DNA of 64,000 nucleotides from Numida meleagris (GCF_002078875.1 NC_034424.1:3052092-3116091), one strand, 5' to 3'; counted from the first letter of the stretch, positions 50,129-62,999 are shown. The notes: generated by a model from the sequence alone, not told the origin. Numbers and translations are program-made.

Positions 50129-51615
50129 ATGCTCGGCCATGGTGGCCACACCAAGGCAGCCAGCAATGGCAAACCACCGGGTTCCATGAGTGGGAAGAGC
50201 TCTCCAGCACCAGCAGTGCCCATTGGAGGTGATGGTGGCCATGTCCCACTCCTGCCCACCGCTCCCCGGCCCTTCACCGCCCCCCATGCCCTACAGCAAT
50301 TCTATCTTTCATTTACAAGTATCCAAATTGTATTGTTTCCCTGTGAGTCAGCCCATTTAGTTTATGTCCTTCAGTGCCAGAGGGGAAATTTATGAGATGA
50401 GAAACTGGCTCGAAACATTTATTTTCTAGATGACGAGTCACGCCATTAGATATATAGCATTATGAATCATAGGAACAGCATCTAATTTGCTCTTAAAGGT
50501 ATAATAGGTCTGACTCCCCACACCCATACACACACATATACTGGATTGATAGTTCCCCCATAGGATGGCTAGTTCATTTGTTTTGACACGAGCAAGACTT
50601 ACAGGACCATAAAGTCCCATCTTACCATAAGCTAAGCCTATTCATAAAAAAAATATTAAGGAAATGAATGATCAGCTAAGCACATTTATCCCACACTCGA
50701 TTGCATATGGATCTTTCTCCTGTTGTTATTTGTGCTCAGGGGGAGGCCATTTGGCCCCGTTTTATAGCTCAGACGCTCTGCAGCGAACAGAGAAGAACAT
50801 TTCCTCTTTGTCCTCTGTTAGACCTGGCTGATGGAGGGAGAAGCATTGAGTTCTTCCTGACCGTGGGTTTTCTGTTGACATCCCCGGAGAGAAAAATTAC
50901 AGGACATGAAGGAACGCTGCAGAGCAGCATTGGCAGGAATCAGCACAGGGGCTGCTGCTGCCAGGTGGGGCACTGCTAAGGGTGTGCGCTGGCGCTGAGC
51001 TGGCTCTGGAGATCTGGTCATCTCCATGGCCGATGGGGCGATGAGCATCGGGCCCGGCCGTGCTGAGTGCCACCATGGGGAGTAAGGGTGTGGGATGCAG
51101 GCACAATGGGATGCTGTGACGAGAGGGTGGCTGGAAGAAAAGCTTTCCATGCCCTTACACTGAGGCTTAACGCCGCTCACAGGAGATGAACGTTGCTCCT
51201 TAGCAGTCTAGACATCTCTAGGAGGAGGAAAAAAACAAAAAGGAGGAGGAAAATGAAGGATTTCCCAGGCCAGAGACTCTTTCCAGGATCACGCAGCTCG
51301 CGTCTGAATGTCTGCTCCAGGTTTGCAGCGAAGGAGGATGAAGTTTCCCCGCTGCTGCTGTTGGCAGCTGATCTCATCTGCGCCGCTCCCACTCCGCTGC
51401 CTGTCCCGGGGGAGCAGCATCACCTCATCCCAGGAAGCATCCGCCGGAAAGGTCAGGGCACTGGCAGGGACCCAGGGCGGGCAGCATCCTGGTGTCTGTT
51501 ATTTATGGGAAGCGAGGGAGCAGCAGAGGACGCTGAAACCTGGCAGCGGGAGAGATGAGAGCCTTCGTAGCGCAGGGAGCGTCCCGTCCCAGGGAGCTCT
51601 ACTTTCACACCTCGG

Positions 51616-51643
51616 CTCCAAAGCTCCAAAGCTCCAAAGCTCC
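51616..51643. repeat. 8-base tandem repeat
   Basis: CTCCAAAG repeated three and a half times without mismatch. Confidence 0.9.
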
Positions 51644-51792
51644 CCGTCAGCGCACAGTCGGGCAGATACAATGCCTCTATTCTTCCTCCGGCTAACGTGA
51701 GTCGGATGTGGGCTAGGGCTGCACCGGGATGCACGAGCGCTGGGCTTTGGCGTGAGGAGGAGGACGGCCCATTAACAGATACGAAAATAAAG

Positions 51793-51818
51793 CAACAACA
51801 ACAACAACAACAACAACA
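51793..51818. repeat. (CAA)n trinucleotide repeat
   Basis: Eight to nine perfect CAA units. Confidence 0.95.
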
Positions 51819-54800
51819 TCCAGACCAAAACAACAAAAAAATAAACCACACCTCGACAATCTGAACACTGTCCCCGCTCGCTCTGGCTCCCCATCAGGTT
51901 TGGCAGTGGAAAAAGCAATCACTGGCACCGGCTCCCCACGCCTTTGAGGCTGCTCCAAGGAAAGGCAGGGATGGACAGCATCTGTGTGCTGCCAGGGCTC
52001 TGCCCTTTGAGGGCCCTGTCCCCACAACAGGGACACGCAGAAAGCTCCTTGCTCAGCACTGGAGAGAGAGCACTGCATAAATCACTGTGGGCTTCCCACT
52101 GCCATGGTGGTGGGTGGTGACACAGGGACAAGGGATGCTTCACCACATGATGTGCTGCTCTTAGCTTGTCTCGGTAGTTCAGTGCTGGCTGAAGTGCACC
52201 GAAGTGCTCCTAGTACACAACCCTGCCACACACCATCAGCAAATGCAAGGTAACCTTGACCCTGAGATCTGACCAAAAACCACCAACAGGAGAAAACAAA
52301 ACCATCTGTGCTTTGCACAGCTGCTGAGATACAACCAACAGAGCAAACTGTGCCACCACAGTGCTCTGAAACTGCTGCCATCCCATCACCACTGCCACCC
52401 CATCGCCACTGCCCTGCTCCTGCTCTGCTGCCTCCACTGGGCTGGCTGTGCTGTGGGGAGGCCATGCCTGCAGATTAATGATGAAATTACACCATTTTCA
52501 GATTAAACAAAAATCCCCGGGGTCTTCTAAAATCCAAGCTCAACATCCATTTGTCTCCTTGCATAACAAGCAATGGGGTTTCAAGCCCATTTCCCACGAG
52601 GAGTGGGATTAATCTCTCCTGCCTGCCACCCTCTAAGCACTTCTGCAGCTGCTCTGTGCGAGCTGTGGGGCTTTTGTCTTTGTTTCAGAGGGGGAGGGAG
52701 GAAGGAGAACAGAGTGCTCTCCACCTCCCCCTCCTCAATGTGCTGCTGGACAGGGGCTGCTCTGGGGCAATACTTGCTGGGCAGGAAGAACTGCCTCCCC
52801 CGTGCCATGGGGTGAGGCAGGCAGGGAGCTTCTGATGGGGCTGCAAGGAGGAGGAAGGCCACCAACCCCGGGCACTCTGGCGATGTGCGGCTCTGCTCTC
52901 CTCTGGCTTCAGGACGTACACTAGAAGGAAACCACGCAGCCATGGACATGAGTTTGGATTTCTTCCACAGTCCCGCAGTGAAGAATCTCCTTCAGCTTCA
53001 TCCAGATGTGGCAGCGCAGGGATCATTGCTTTACCACACACTGGTGCCCGCACTGCTACAGAGCACAAGTGAAGCAGAAGAGAGACATGGGCTGAGAGCG
53101 TCCACCAGCTGAAAAATGATGCAGGACCCAGAGAGCTCAGGTGCAGGTACCACCAAGGTCACAGCTCCTCGGGCATCGCACGCCTCCTGACCTTGTGTCA
53201 GTGCACAGACTGAAGGGAGTGGTTCTGCAACGGCAGTGGTGCTAGAAACCAACCTGTGCTCACCTGATCTCACCATCCAGCAAAGCCCTCCAGAAGGTAC
53301 CTGCACTTATGAATTCGTTTCTTTGACTCATGCCTCTTTGTGCCTCCCTCCCCAAAAGCTCTGAGCTCCTGGAAGGGGGCAGCTGAGAGTGTCCTAGAAA
53401 ACATTTGCAAAAGGAGAAATGCTGTATGTGCCAGGATGGCAGGAGCAGCCTGGGATGTCCCCTGCTCCAGCACCAGCACAGTCCCTGCGTACACCCAGTG
53501 ACTGCACCAGCTCTCTGACTAACGCTGTTAAACCACAGAGGCGAACAGGAGCACTCCCTCACGGAGATTCAGTCTGTAAAGCTTTCAGTGCACACCAGGA
53601 GGAAAAGAGGGGCTGTCACACAACACCCTGCCCGGGGCCCCAAGGCGCCCGTCCCTTCAGCGCTGGGAGCAGTGCTTGGCCAGGACCGGTTGCTGCAGCA
53701 GCACCAGGCACTCGTGGAGCTGCTCATGCACATTTACGCTGCTGGGGGCTGACAACAGGCTTTGAACAGCACTGCAACCATAAACCAAAACTCCTGCTGA
53801 GCATCCACAGCTGGGAGCTTACAGCACAAACAGCCTTGGACAAACGTTCCCTGGGCAGCAAAAGGCAAAACCTGACTTCTGGATCTCTGCTAAATTCCAA
53901 GTTCTTGCTTTGAAACAAGAGGAAAATCGCCAGTCTCGATGGCACGGAAATAGTTTTCCAACTTATTTTGTATGGGCAAAGCAATACGTTTTCACCTAAT
54001 CTCTCTCTTGCAAATGGTCAGCCTTAGCTGAAATCAAACATACACACACACAAAAATCACAAATCAGCCCAAGGCAGACAGATGCTCCGCCTGGAAACAT
54101 AAACCCAGCACTTAGAAGTCTGGCAAGGTCATCAGAAACCGAGAACAAGGCTTGTATGTGAGGTAGCTGCAGATATTAAAAAGTGAGTAGCTCCCATTAT
54201 TGACGTAGATGACAAGACACACCTCCTAAAAGCCGTGGGCAAAATTTCTTTACCTATATCTTACCTATATTTTTGCTGCTAGCCCTATAATGAAAGCTTG
54301 CAGGGAACTCGACAGACGTTAGCATCCATGTTATTAATGGCCTTACCTTCCCTCTGTACACATACGTAGTTAGCTATGTATAAGGTCTTTCTTGCTTATC
54401 ATTTTTTTTTAATACTATGCGGGAATTGGGATCTGCCTGCAGTTCCCACACAGTCAGCATTTGCTCCATGGATTATTATACACAGGAATGGGAGCAGCAG
54501 GCAGGGGAGCAGCTGCTGCACTCGGTGGGTAGGGGAGGGAGGTGGCTGGTGGCTGTGTGGGCCATGTCCCCAGACTGCCACCACAACAGCCACCTCCCTA
54601 AGACAAAGGGATCTTCCCCTGCCTCAAACTGCAGCGTCCAAGTGCTCATCCCAGACATTTCCAAATCTTGTTTATGCCACAGGCAAATATCACTCTGCTA
54701 GTGCCTGGGACCACCCCCAGACACCAAACTGATGCTGAAAAAGGATGTTTCACCATCCAGACCTTGCATCGGGTGCTGCTTGCAGCACACACCCCTTGAC

Positions 54801-56482
54801 CATCTATTCCCAGGCACAGACCAAGGAAGGAATTTAAATGAATGGCTTTACATTGTGTTGGCTCTATAGAGGTGGTGGCCTCTGACTGCACACAGCCTCC
54901 CACCCTCTCCTGGGGTCTCTGTCTACAGACTTGGCCACTCTCAGTTCCATCTCCATCACCGAGCCTGGTGGGGCTCTGCCCACGGCACAGCCTGGCTAGG
55001 AAGGCTCTGAGCAGGCACTGGGACTTTGCACAGCACTGGCTGCAAGCTCCTCCTGCAGCAGTGGATGGCAGCCACCGGGCTAGCACAGCCCTCCAGAAGA
55101 CGGCCAGGGCTTCCCTTCTTTGGCTGCATCTTCAGGGTTTTGTTTGCTCGCCTGTTTGTTTTTTTTCCCAGCTCCTCAGCAGAAAGCACAATGCGGGCTG
55201 TCCTCCAGCTGCAGCTGATGGGAGCAGCCCTCCAGTGAGCCAGGGCAGGAGGAGGAGGAGGCTGCTGCTGGGGACAGGCAGCTCTGGCTCCCCAGGATGA
55301 GGAGAATACCTTCCAGCCACGGCAGGGCAGCAATGCCATTTGGGAACGGGGCTGGAAAGGGGAGCTGGCAGTGCAAACGGTCAGGGCGGGTGCTCTGACT
55401 CTGCAGAAATACCTGTTCTGTTTGCAGGGAGAAAGGGATGGTCCTGACCTCGCTGCGGATGCAGGCACTCCAGGTCTCTGGAGCTCTGGAAGGCAGCAAG
55501 ATAGGGCTGCTGGGAGAACTGGAGGAGCACCAGCGTGGCCATGGCCAGGGAGCAGGGAGACCAGTCCCAGGCAGGCTGTGGAGAGCTCTTCCAGTGAAAG
55601 AGGAACGTGGGAAAGCAGAAGACGAAGACAGAGAGAAGTGAGAAAAGCACGAGGAGAGTGAGAGAAAGGGTGTCTGGGGAATACTCAAGGGAAGAACAAA
55701 ATTAGGGAAGTCAGGCATGGCTGTATGGAAGGAGCAGGAGGGTTAACATATGGAAGAGCAGGAATGAGATCAAGGGGTAGACAAGAAAGGACAGTTCCCA
55801 TAAGGGACTTGGGTGCCAGGAAAAGAATGGGGGCACTTCTGCCCATGGATGTGGGGGGGACGTGGAGGGGAAGTATCATTCTTGGTGGTCACACCTCCAT
55901 TTGCCAGGATTGTTTCCAGACCTGCAGCCCTCTCTGTCCCACCCGCAGCTCCTGCGCGCTGGCTCACTCCAAGCATCTTAATCAAGTGCAGGCTCAATGC
56001 TAATAAGTGACTTTAAGCAGGTCTGTCATTTCTGGGTTTGGGGTTAGGGGGCTGCAGAGAGGACCAAGGGGTTGCAGGGAACAGAGAAAGTGGGAAATAA
56101 ATCTTCAAATGATTAACACTGGAGCTCTCACGGGAGGGAAAGGAGCCGAGCCCCAGGGAAGGGTCACCTCCAGCTCTGCTGGTCCCTCCTGGAGTAACAG
56201 TGACCTCCTGTGGCTGCGGGCTTGTCCCAAGGGGCTGCACTTGCACAGTGCAGAGCCTGGCAGGGCGTTGGGCTCCCCGGACACAGCCCAGCCCAGGGGA
56301 AACGGGGGTGTGAGGCCCGGCTGCTGAGACCTGGGGGGCACAAAGAACACCCACAGCACCAGCTTGTAGCATTGCTATTGCTGCAATGCAGGCACAGAGA
56401 TGCAGATTTCTCAGGTCTGGGGGTGGAGGACATGAGGACACGGGAACAAGGACATCAGCTCTAGCACTACCCTCATGCTGCT

Positions 56483-56570
56483 CCAAAGTCCTCTCTGTGA
56501 AGAAATGTTTCCTAATACTCAGTCTGAACTCTCCTGGTGCAACGTGAGGCCATTTCCTCTCATTGTATCA
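56483..56570 (-). repeat. Older CR1, left part, interrupted by a younger CR1
   Basis: Contains CTCTCTGTGAAGAAATGTTT and GAGGCCATTTCCTCTCATTG, ending TATCA. This internal part of the CR1 3' region stops abruptly where the next copy's tail begins. Its continuation is found at about 57779. Confidence 0.8.
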
Positions 56571-57778
56571 TCACAGAATCATAGAATCATTAAGGCTGGA
56601 AAATTTCTCTGAGATCATCTAGTCCAACTGTCCACCTACCACCAATATTACCCACTAAATCATGTCCCTAAGCGCTACATCTGCCTTTGCCTTAAACACC
56701 TCCAGGGACAAAGAATCCACCACCTCCGTGGGCAGCCTGTGCCAATGCATTATCACTCTTTCTGGGAAGAAATTCTTCCTAATATCCAATCCAAACCTCT
56801 CCTGGCACAACTTAAGGCCATTGCGTCTCATCCTATCACTGTTACCTGGGAGCAGAGGCCGACTCCACCTCGCCACAACCTCCTTCCAGGTGTTCGTAGA
56901 GAGCAATAAGGCCTCCTCTGAGCCTCCTCTTCCCTGGACTAAATCATCTCAGTTCCCACAGCTGCTCTCCATCACACTTGCGCTTCAGACCCCTCACAGC
57001 TCCACTGCCCATCTCTGGACACACTCCAGGGCCTCACTGTCTTTCTTGTAGTGAGGGGCCCAAAACTGAACACAGAACTCGAAGTGTGGCCCTACCAGTG
57101 CCAGTACAGAGGTACGATCACCTCCTTGTCCTGCTGGCTGCACTACTGCTGATGCAAGCCAGGATGCCATGGGCCTTCTTGGCCACCTGGGCTCACTGCT
57201 GGCTCACATTCAGCTGAGCACTGACCAACACTGCCAGGTCCTTTTCCTTCATGCAGCTTTCCAGACACTCGGCCCCAAGCGTTTAGCAATGCATGGGGTT
57301 GTTGTTACTGAATTGCAGAACTCGATGCTTCTTGTTGAACTTCATCCCACTGGCCTCAGCCCAGCAATCCAGCCTGCCCAGATCCCTCTGTTGGGTCTTC
57401 CTAATCCCAGGCAGATCCACACTTCCCCCCAGCTTGGTGTCAACTGCAGACATACCGAGATTGCACCCATTTCCCTTATCCAAAACATCAATAAAGATAT
57501 TAATAGGATGGGCCCCAATACTAACCCCTGGGGAACACCACTCAAAACCAGTCGCCAGCTGGATGTAACTTCATTCACCAGCACACTCTGGGCCTGGCCA
57601 TTCAGCCAGTTTTTCATGCAGCGAAGAGTATACCTGTCCAAGCCATGGGCTGCAGCTTCTCCAGGAGAATGCCGTGAGAGACAGAGTCAAAGACACAGTC
57701 TAGGTAGACTATGTCAACAGCCTTTCCCTCATCCACCAACTGGATCACTCAGTCGTAGAACTGGATGCCCAAGCATTT
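56571..57778 (-). mobile_element. Younger CR1 copy (about 1.2 kb) with decayed reverse-transcriptase end
   Basis: The longest CR1 in the window, read on the minus strand, from its tail (TCACAGAATCATAGAATCAT) to an ill-defined 5' truncation near 57750-57778. CR1 is a non-LTR retrotransposon of the LINE type; its second open frame encodes endonuclease and reverse transcriptase. Here only the C-terminal part of the polymerase survives. Minus-strand frames show NWLNGQAQSV and [11 protein letters not shown] (the PQG motif), and in another frame [10 protein letters not shown] and EASGMKFNK. The usual FADD catalytic box before DTKLGG reads SAVD, and a frameshift separates the two parts, so it is dead. 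It is inserted into an older CR1 of the same orientation and lies about 360 bases from the ASTN2 exon at 58137. Confidence 0.9.
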
Positions 57779-58036
57779 ACTGCTTGGCAGAAGAGACCAA
57801 TCCCCACCTCAGCACAAACTCCTTTCAGGCAGTTGCAGAGAGCGATGAGGTCTCCCCCGAGCCTCCTCTTCTCCAGCTGAACAATCCCAGTTCCCTCAGC
57901 TGCTCCCCATAAGATTTGTTCTCTAGTCCCATCATCAGCTTCTTGGGACACACCCCAGCACCTCAATGTCTTTCTTGTAGCAAGGGGCACAAAACCGAAC
58001 ACCGTACTTGAGATGTGACCTCAATGGAGCCTTGCT
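57779..58036 (-). repeat. Older CR1, right part
   Basis: Continues the interrupted copy: CTGCTTGGCAGAAGAGACC, then TTTCAGGCAGTTGCAGAGAG, TCCTCTTCTCCAGCTGAAC and CACCTCAATGTCTTTCTTGT, fading out near GATGTGACCTCAATGGAGCC. Removing 56571-57778 restores the normal CR1 order (TATCA followed by CTGCTTGG). It ends about 100 bases from the donor of the 58137-58402 exon. Confidence 0.85.
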
Positions 58037-58136
58037 GAACCTCAAACAATAGGCCCTGGCCCACTGAGACCAAGAAAGGCAAGATGAAGAGGTGGTGACT
58101 GGAAGGTTCACAGTGCTCCCTCACCAACTCACTCAC

Positions 58137-58402
58137 CTCCCTGGTGTCATTGTCCTGGATCAGCGCATACAGGGGCACCACGCGGTTGATCTCCAGCAGG
58201 ACTGGTGTGGGGCTGAGCTGCTCCTTGCCTGGGCGCCGGCACAAGTGGCACGTGGATGGGCAGCGCCCTTTCTCCTCGCAGTGGATCTCCACACCTGAGA
58301 TGAGGTGGTCGTCAGAAAGCATCTGTGCTGTCAGCAAGCCCGAGAGATAGGTGATGAATGGCATGGATTTCAATTCCTTCTTGTTCCCCAGCTCAGTTGT
58401 TT
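58137..58402 (-). CDS. ASTN2: ASTN2 internal exon, cysteine-rich segment before the Fn(III) domain
   Basis: Internal exon of astrotactin-2, a vertebrate neuronal membrane protein with a perforin-like (MACPF) module, implicated in glia-guided neuron migration and surface-protein trafficking. The minus-strand translation begins ETTELGNKKELK, runs through a hydrophobic stretch around SMPFITYLSGLLTAQML, then a four-cysteine cluster CEEKGRCPSTCHLC, and ends LIQDNDTRE. I recognise this as ASTN2 rather than ASTN1 from the combined sequence of all four exons. The acceptor is CCAG after a T-rich tract, and the donor is GTGAGT. The exon is 266 bases: the first two complete a split codon (upstream intron phase 1) and the exon ends in phase 0. 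No stop or frameshift is present. An old CR1 copy ends about 100 bases beyond the donor, so this exon sits beside a repeat cluster. Boundaries come from splice motifs plus protein continuity. Confidence 0.95.
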
Positions 58403-61400
58403 CTGGTTTAGAAAGAAAATAAATAAACAGCATTAAACAAATCTCAGTTCAGTTCTTTCCTCAAACCCAAACTTCGCTGCAGCCAGGGTAAATGCAGCTG
58501 CTGAGGGCATGGGCCAGGTGGGAGCGGGAAACCAGAAAGGTCAAGGAGAAAAATAGGACTTGCAGGTGGGTAGAAAGTGGGAGCATTTCCAGCCAAACAC
58601 CTCTAGAGTGACAGAGCTGACCATGTTCTCTTTCCTCTTTTCCATGACTTGTGTCTTGCACTTCTGCACTTCAGAATGAAACAAAGCCACCCAAGAATAT
58701 CTTTCCTGCTAAAGAGAACCTTCTCCAAAGGAGACAGGACAGGGAGCCAAGCGTCCTCACTCTGTCCTAGCACCAGTTCCCTCCTGCCGCTGCAGTCCTT
58801 TGCTCCCTTGTTTGGGTGACACGTTAGCCAGGGCACTGAGAACTGAAGCAGGCTGGCAAATGGACTCAGAGTAGGATGAACCCCCACGGCATAGACAAGT
58901 GACAGAACAGAACAATCTCACTGCAAGGGGAACAGGCGGAGGCATCTCCAACACCAAGCTGTGAAGGTGCTGCTTTTGGGAACTATTCAGGACTTTGAAA
59001 CCCATTGTGAAACTTCCTGGTGGTCTAAACCACAAGGAGACAAACCCACAGAGCCCGACTTCCCTCTGCCTTGGCGTGAGTGCTCGCTAAGGTCCAGGAA
59101 AGCACTGCACCTGGCAGTACCTGACAAGAGGAGTCAAGATTCCCATCTTGGTGCTGTACACCGCTATTGAAACTGTAATTGTAGAATCTCTTCTCGGGTT
59201 GACCCAAGAAGGAGGGCTGACCTTCATAGCCTGGAGATGGGCCTACAGAAGAGAAACCTTGCCCATCCTGTGCCCAAATAACACTCCCAACACCATGCGT
59301 CGGATGAGGAGACAGCTGTCGCCTTCAGCAACAGCTTCCCCATCCCAAGAAGGAGCTGCACAGGAATGAGCTTTGTCTTAATACCGTTGGCTTGCAGCAA
59401 CATGCAGCTGATCTGGCAAGGCACTTGTCAATTAGAAATACAAACAAACACAGTATTCATTCATTATTCTTGAAGCCCTCCAGGCTAGGGACAGCCCTCC
59501 CCCTTCTGTCTGGCTGTCAGAGAACACTTACATGCACAGGATCAAAGCTGTCATGGGAAGAAGGAGCAGATTCCAACCAACTCATCTTCAGTGGAATTAG
59601 AGGGGGACAGTTGCTAAGATAAACTAAAACAAAGCTGTGAAGGAGGTGTCTCAGTATCTAGGGAGACACTGGTGTACACAGACATGGAAAAAAAGCCTCA
59701 GAGCTGGTTCTTGGACAGATTATTTTCTGGGAGATTGGCTCCAGGCAACTTCAAAGCCTCGTAAGGGAAAGCCATCAAACTGTGCTCAACTGGGTGGCTC
59801 ACAAAGAGGGAAGCTAGGAGGAGAAGCCATGAGCCTCACCCTGCTTCCGGATAACGCTAACACTGGTTTTAACACAGCTACTAAACCACATTTAGAAGAA
59901 GCAGATGACAATGACTATTCTGGGCTGCAAAGCTGATTCACCAGAGGTCAAGCAGTTATTTCAGAGATCTTCCAGGAGAAGGAATTTTGAGGCATGCTCT
60001 AAGGAAGAACATGACAACACAACAGAAGAGAGAGTGGAATCACTTATCTCTTGATTGGCAATAGGATATCAAACCTTCCTTTCTGCACTGGTGTCTCAAC
60101 AGCTAAGTGCAGACCACTGGCACCTACTGGTTGGCCATGTAGCATGGCCAAGCTGCTGGAGCACCACATAGCAATGCTTTATTTGAGGTGCCTAAGCTCC
60201 CTGCTCTGTGCTTCACAGCCTGTGTCTCCTCTATTTCAAAGCACAGGGCACACGATGCATTTGCACATGGTGCTTCTGCTCCCAGGTGCCCTGACAGTAC
60301 AAAGCAGGAGCATGGACTGGGATGGAGAAGCAGGAAGAGCAGCCTCCCTTTGACCTTCCCAGCTGCCCACTGCATTTGGAATGAGCAAGGAGAGGTGAGT
60401 AAGGAGCAAAATAACCCTGAGCAAGGAGAGAATTAACTCCAGGGGAACCCAGCTTGAACGTGAGCTCGTCCAGCATATCCTGCACCTCCAGACTCCTTGT
60501 TTGTCCATCGCTCCCAGGAAAAGGCGTTGATGCCAGGGTGGTGGAGGTGGTGGCTTAAAGAGCTCCCCAAAGAGACTCATAGGAAGGTGAGGGCTCTTTA
60601 TCCCTCCCGATGGAAACACAGGTTGGGTAAAGACATTTCAGGAGCAGCAGTCACCAAATGGAGCTGCACTGTGGGGAAGAGTAAAGGTCTGCAAATAAAA
60701 GGAGGTAGAAAACCAGCAGCTGATCAGGGAGGCTGTGTGCACAGTGCAGCTCCCCTCGCAGAGCAGCCATGCTCTCAGCCACGGAAGATTGATCGTGGAG
60801 CCAGGTGACTCGTGGCAGACTTGTCAGCACTGCAGACTTCATAGGTAAGGTGGAAACGGGTGTCTGCATTTAATCCTCTTTATTACAGTTGAAGCTCCAG
60901 TCACTAAGGGGAAAAGGAGTGCTTTGTAGATTGGGTTCCTGGGGACGTGAGGGGTTACTGCAGCTGAAGTTAGCAGTTCAGTGTGCTGGGAACTAATTCA
61001 TAGTGCTCCCTTGTACCGAAGAGGCTCTGGGTACAACTCCAAATAAGGAAAATGAAATAGGACATGGCTCGGCAGAAGGAAATGGGCTTCACTGCCAAAT
61101 CACCAGCTCTCATCCAGACGAGTCTTGGAAGTCATCAGCACTGGAGAGCAATTCTTGGTAGCTTTTGTGGAATGAGCTTTAGGGGCTTAAGTACAGTCTT
61201 AACAAAATTACGTTACTGAGGTCTGGGAGATATTTCCCCCTCAAACACACGAGATTATTCCTGGACCTGCCACTGCAACTTAAACCAAGGAAGAGCTGAA
61301 GGGTCCCTGTGCCTCCTTCTCCCGTCCCTCAGAGATGGGTTTGAGGTATCTGCCCGGCTGCCTGCATGCACAGATCCACTCCCCACAGAGAAACCTGATG

Positions 61401-61494
61401 GGGAGCTGCAGAAACCCCACACACCAATGGAGGATTGCTCTGGCTTTTATCGCCTTGTTGCTGACACCCAGCTTCCTGGCTTCTTCTTGGGCTC

Positions 61495-61580
61495 AAAAAC
61501 CTGTGGCCCAATTCTACTCCTGATGAAGTCAAGGGGAGGTTCTGCCATTGGGTTAGAGAGAATCAGAACCAGACCCCAAA
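61495..61580. repeat. Old interspersed repeat-like block with TGAAGTCAAGGGG motif
   Basis: GCCCAATTCTACTCCTGATG followed by AAGTCAAGGGGAGGTTCTGC, CATTGGGTTAGAGAG and AATCAGAACCAGACCCC. I recognise this pattern (CCCATTGAAGTCAATGGGA with a mirrored flank) as common in reptile and bird intergenic DNA, but I cannot name the family with certainty. Confidence 0.4.
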
Positions 61581-62999
61581 ACATAGCACTAAAATGCCAT
61601 CCTCAGTTGCCAGTGAAGCCAACAGAAGCACTCCCGTTGTCCTCACTGCAAGCTGGGATAAGTCCCAAGTTCGTTCACCTTCACGGCTCAGGTCCACACT
61701 GGGGGCACAGGGGGATTCCTTATCAGCCCCTGCATCTGAACATGCTTTCACTAATGCTGCTGGTGGCTCAGGGAGTCCTGGCAACATCTGCTTGGAAGCA
61801 CAGCGCTGCGGATGTGGTTAGATGCATCACGGCAACTTGTGGGAGCTATTTGTTTGTTTGTTTGCCTGAAATATGTATTTAGGGAAAAAAAAAACAGCAA
61901 CGCAACAAATAAAATAGCCTTCCACTAAGCATCAAACCTTGTGTAAGAAAGGAGGATGAGCAGCACAGAGCGTGCAGGGTTCTGATTGCCTGCTCTGGTG
62001 CACAGCTCTGCCTCTGTGCTCCACAAGGACTCAGTTACAGATGTGGGGAAGTGCTCACAGCGTTAACAGCAGCACCTCCTAGTGCTTAGACCAGAGGGAA
62101 GCACAATAACACTACTACTAGAGCAATAACCAAATATAACAATTAACTCTTTTGTACTGGAGCGCTGCTCTGCCTGGAGGGCTCCCAAGAGGCACAGGTT
62201 TTGCTAGTGGTCCAGCATTTTATATTGCGCTTTTCCAAAAGATCCCAGGCCATCCCAAAACTGGGAATCACTAGACTTCCCACAAGAATGCAGCCGCATC
62301 AGGAGAAGGATGTGGCAGCTCTTCAACAGCAGAAAAGCTCAGAATAGGCTGAAGCTGTAAAGGGAATTTAAGGAGCAGATCCAGGTAGGGATACCTCCAG
62401 GTTAGCCCCACTGACACCAACAGGATGCTCAGCTGGGACTAAGCTTGTACCCAGGCTTTGCATTTCCCAACAAGGCTGAGTTATTTCTGCTCCACCTGTC
62501 CCTTCCTCATCCCACTTGCTGGGCAGACCTTGCTGCCACGGGCAGGGTGCTGGGATTTATGGCTGATACAGATTCACTGGCACAGGCTGCTGGTTCGTTA
62601 CCGGATAGAAAAACAATCTGTTTGCTGGCAAATCCATCGAAAGGGAGCTAGAAAGAAAATCAATAGCTGTGTTTGCCTGGGAATTTCTCTTGCAGTGAGA
62701 TATCGCCAGTGCAGGAACCAACAGGTCTGTGAGGAGCTCAGCCAGCTTTATGGCTGCCCAGTGCTAGCGCTGGGCACTGTGAGGAGGGCAGGGGTGTGAT
62801 GTTGGGGGGTGCAGCACTGCATTGCTGTGTGCAAGAAGCACAGCACCAGCCCCTGCTGCCAACTAGGGTGCACTGTAACAGCTGAACCCCAAGCAGACAG
62901 CAGTGCCCGCGTGCACAGTGCACATGCACGGGCTGTGAGGAGCGAGGGATCCCCCAGAAACTGCTCCCCATCTTATGAGAACTGCTCCTCATCTTTCAG

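Larger units (their letters stand above)
47620..58136 (-). other. ASTN2: ASTN2 intron of about 10.5 kb, containing an assembly gap
   Basis: Phase 0 intron between the two cysteine-rich-segment exons. It includes a MIR-like fossil next to the downstream exon, the 452-base gap, a TATA/CRE motif pair at about 49069-49093, a single CR1 at 49967-50128, an AT-rich block at about 50290-50700, a CAA repeat, and a nested CR1 pair at 56483-58036. The true length is uncertain because of the gap. No additional ASTN2 exon is needed: the flanking exons join in phase. Confidence 0.85.

Noticed and set aside
56662..57912. Plus-strand open frames of up to 247 codons
   Set aside because: They are antisense readings of the CR1 copies at 56571-58036.
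2084..58402. ASTN1 as the identity of the gene
   Set aside because: From memory, ASTN1 diverges strongly in the Fn(III) exons, whereas EPSSTVVSLEW, DEYTDTDLYTG and FKCLEPDGLYK fit ASTN2.
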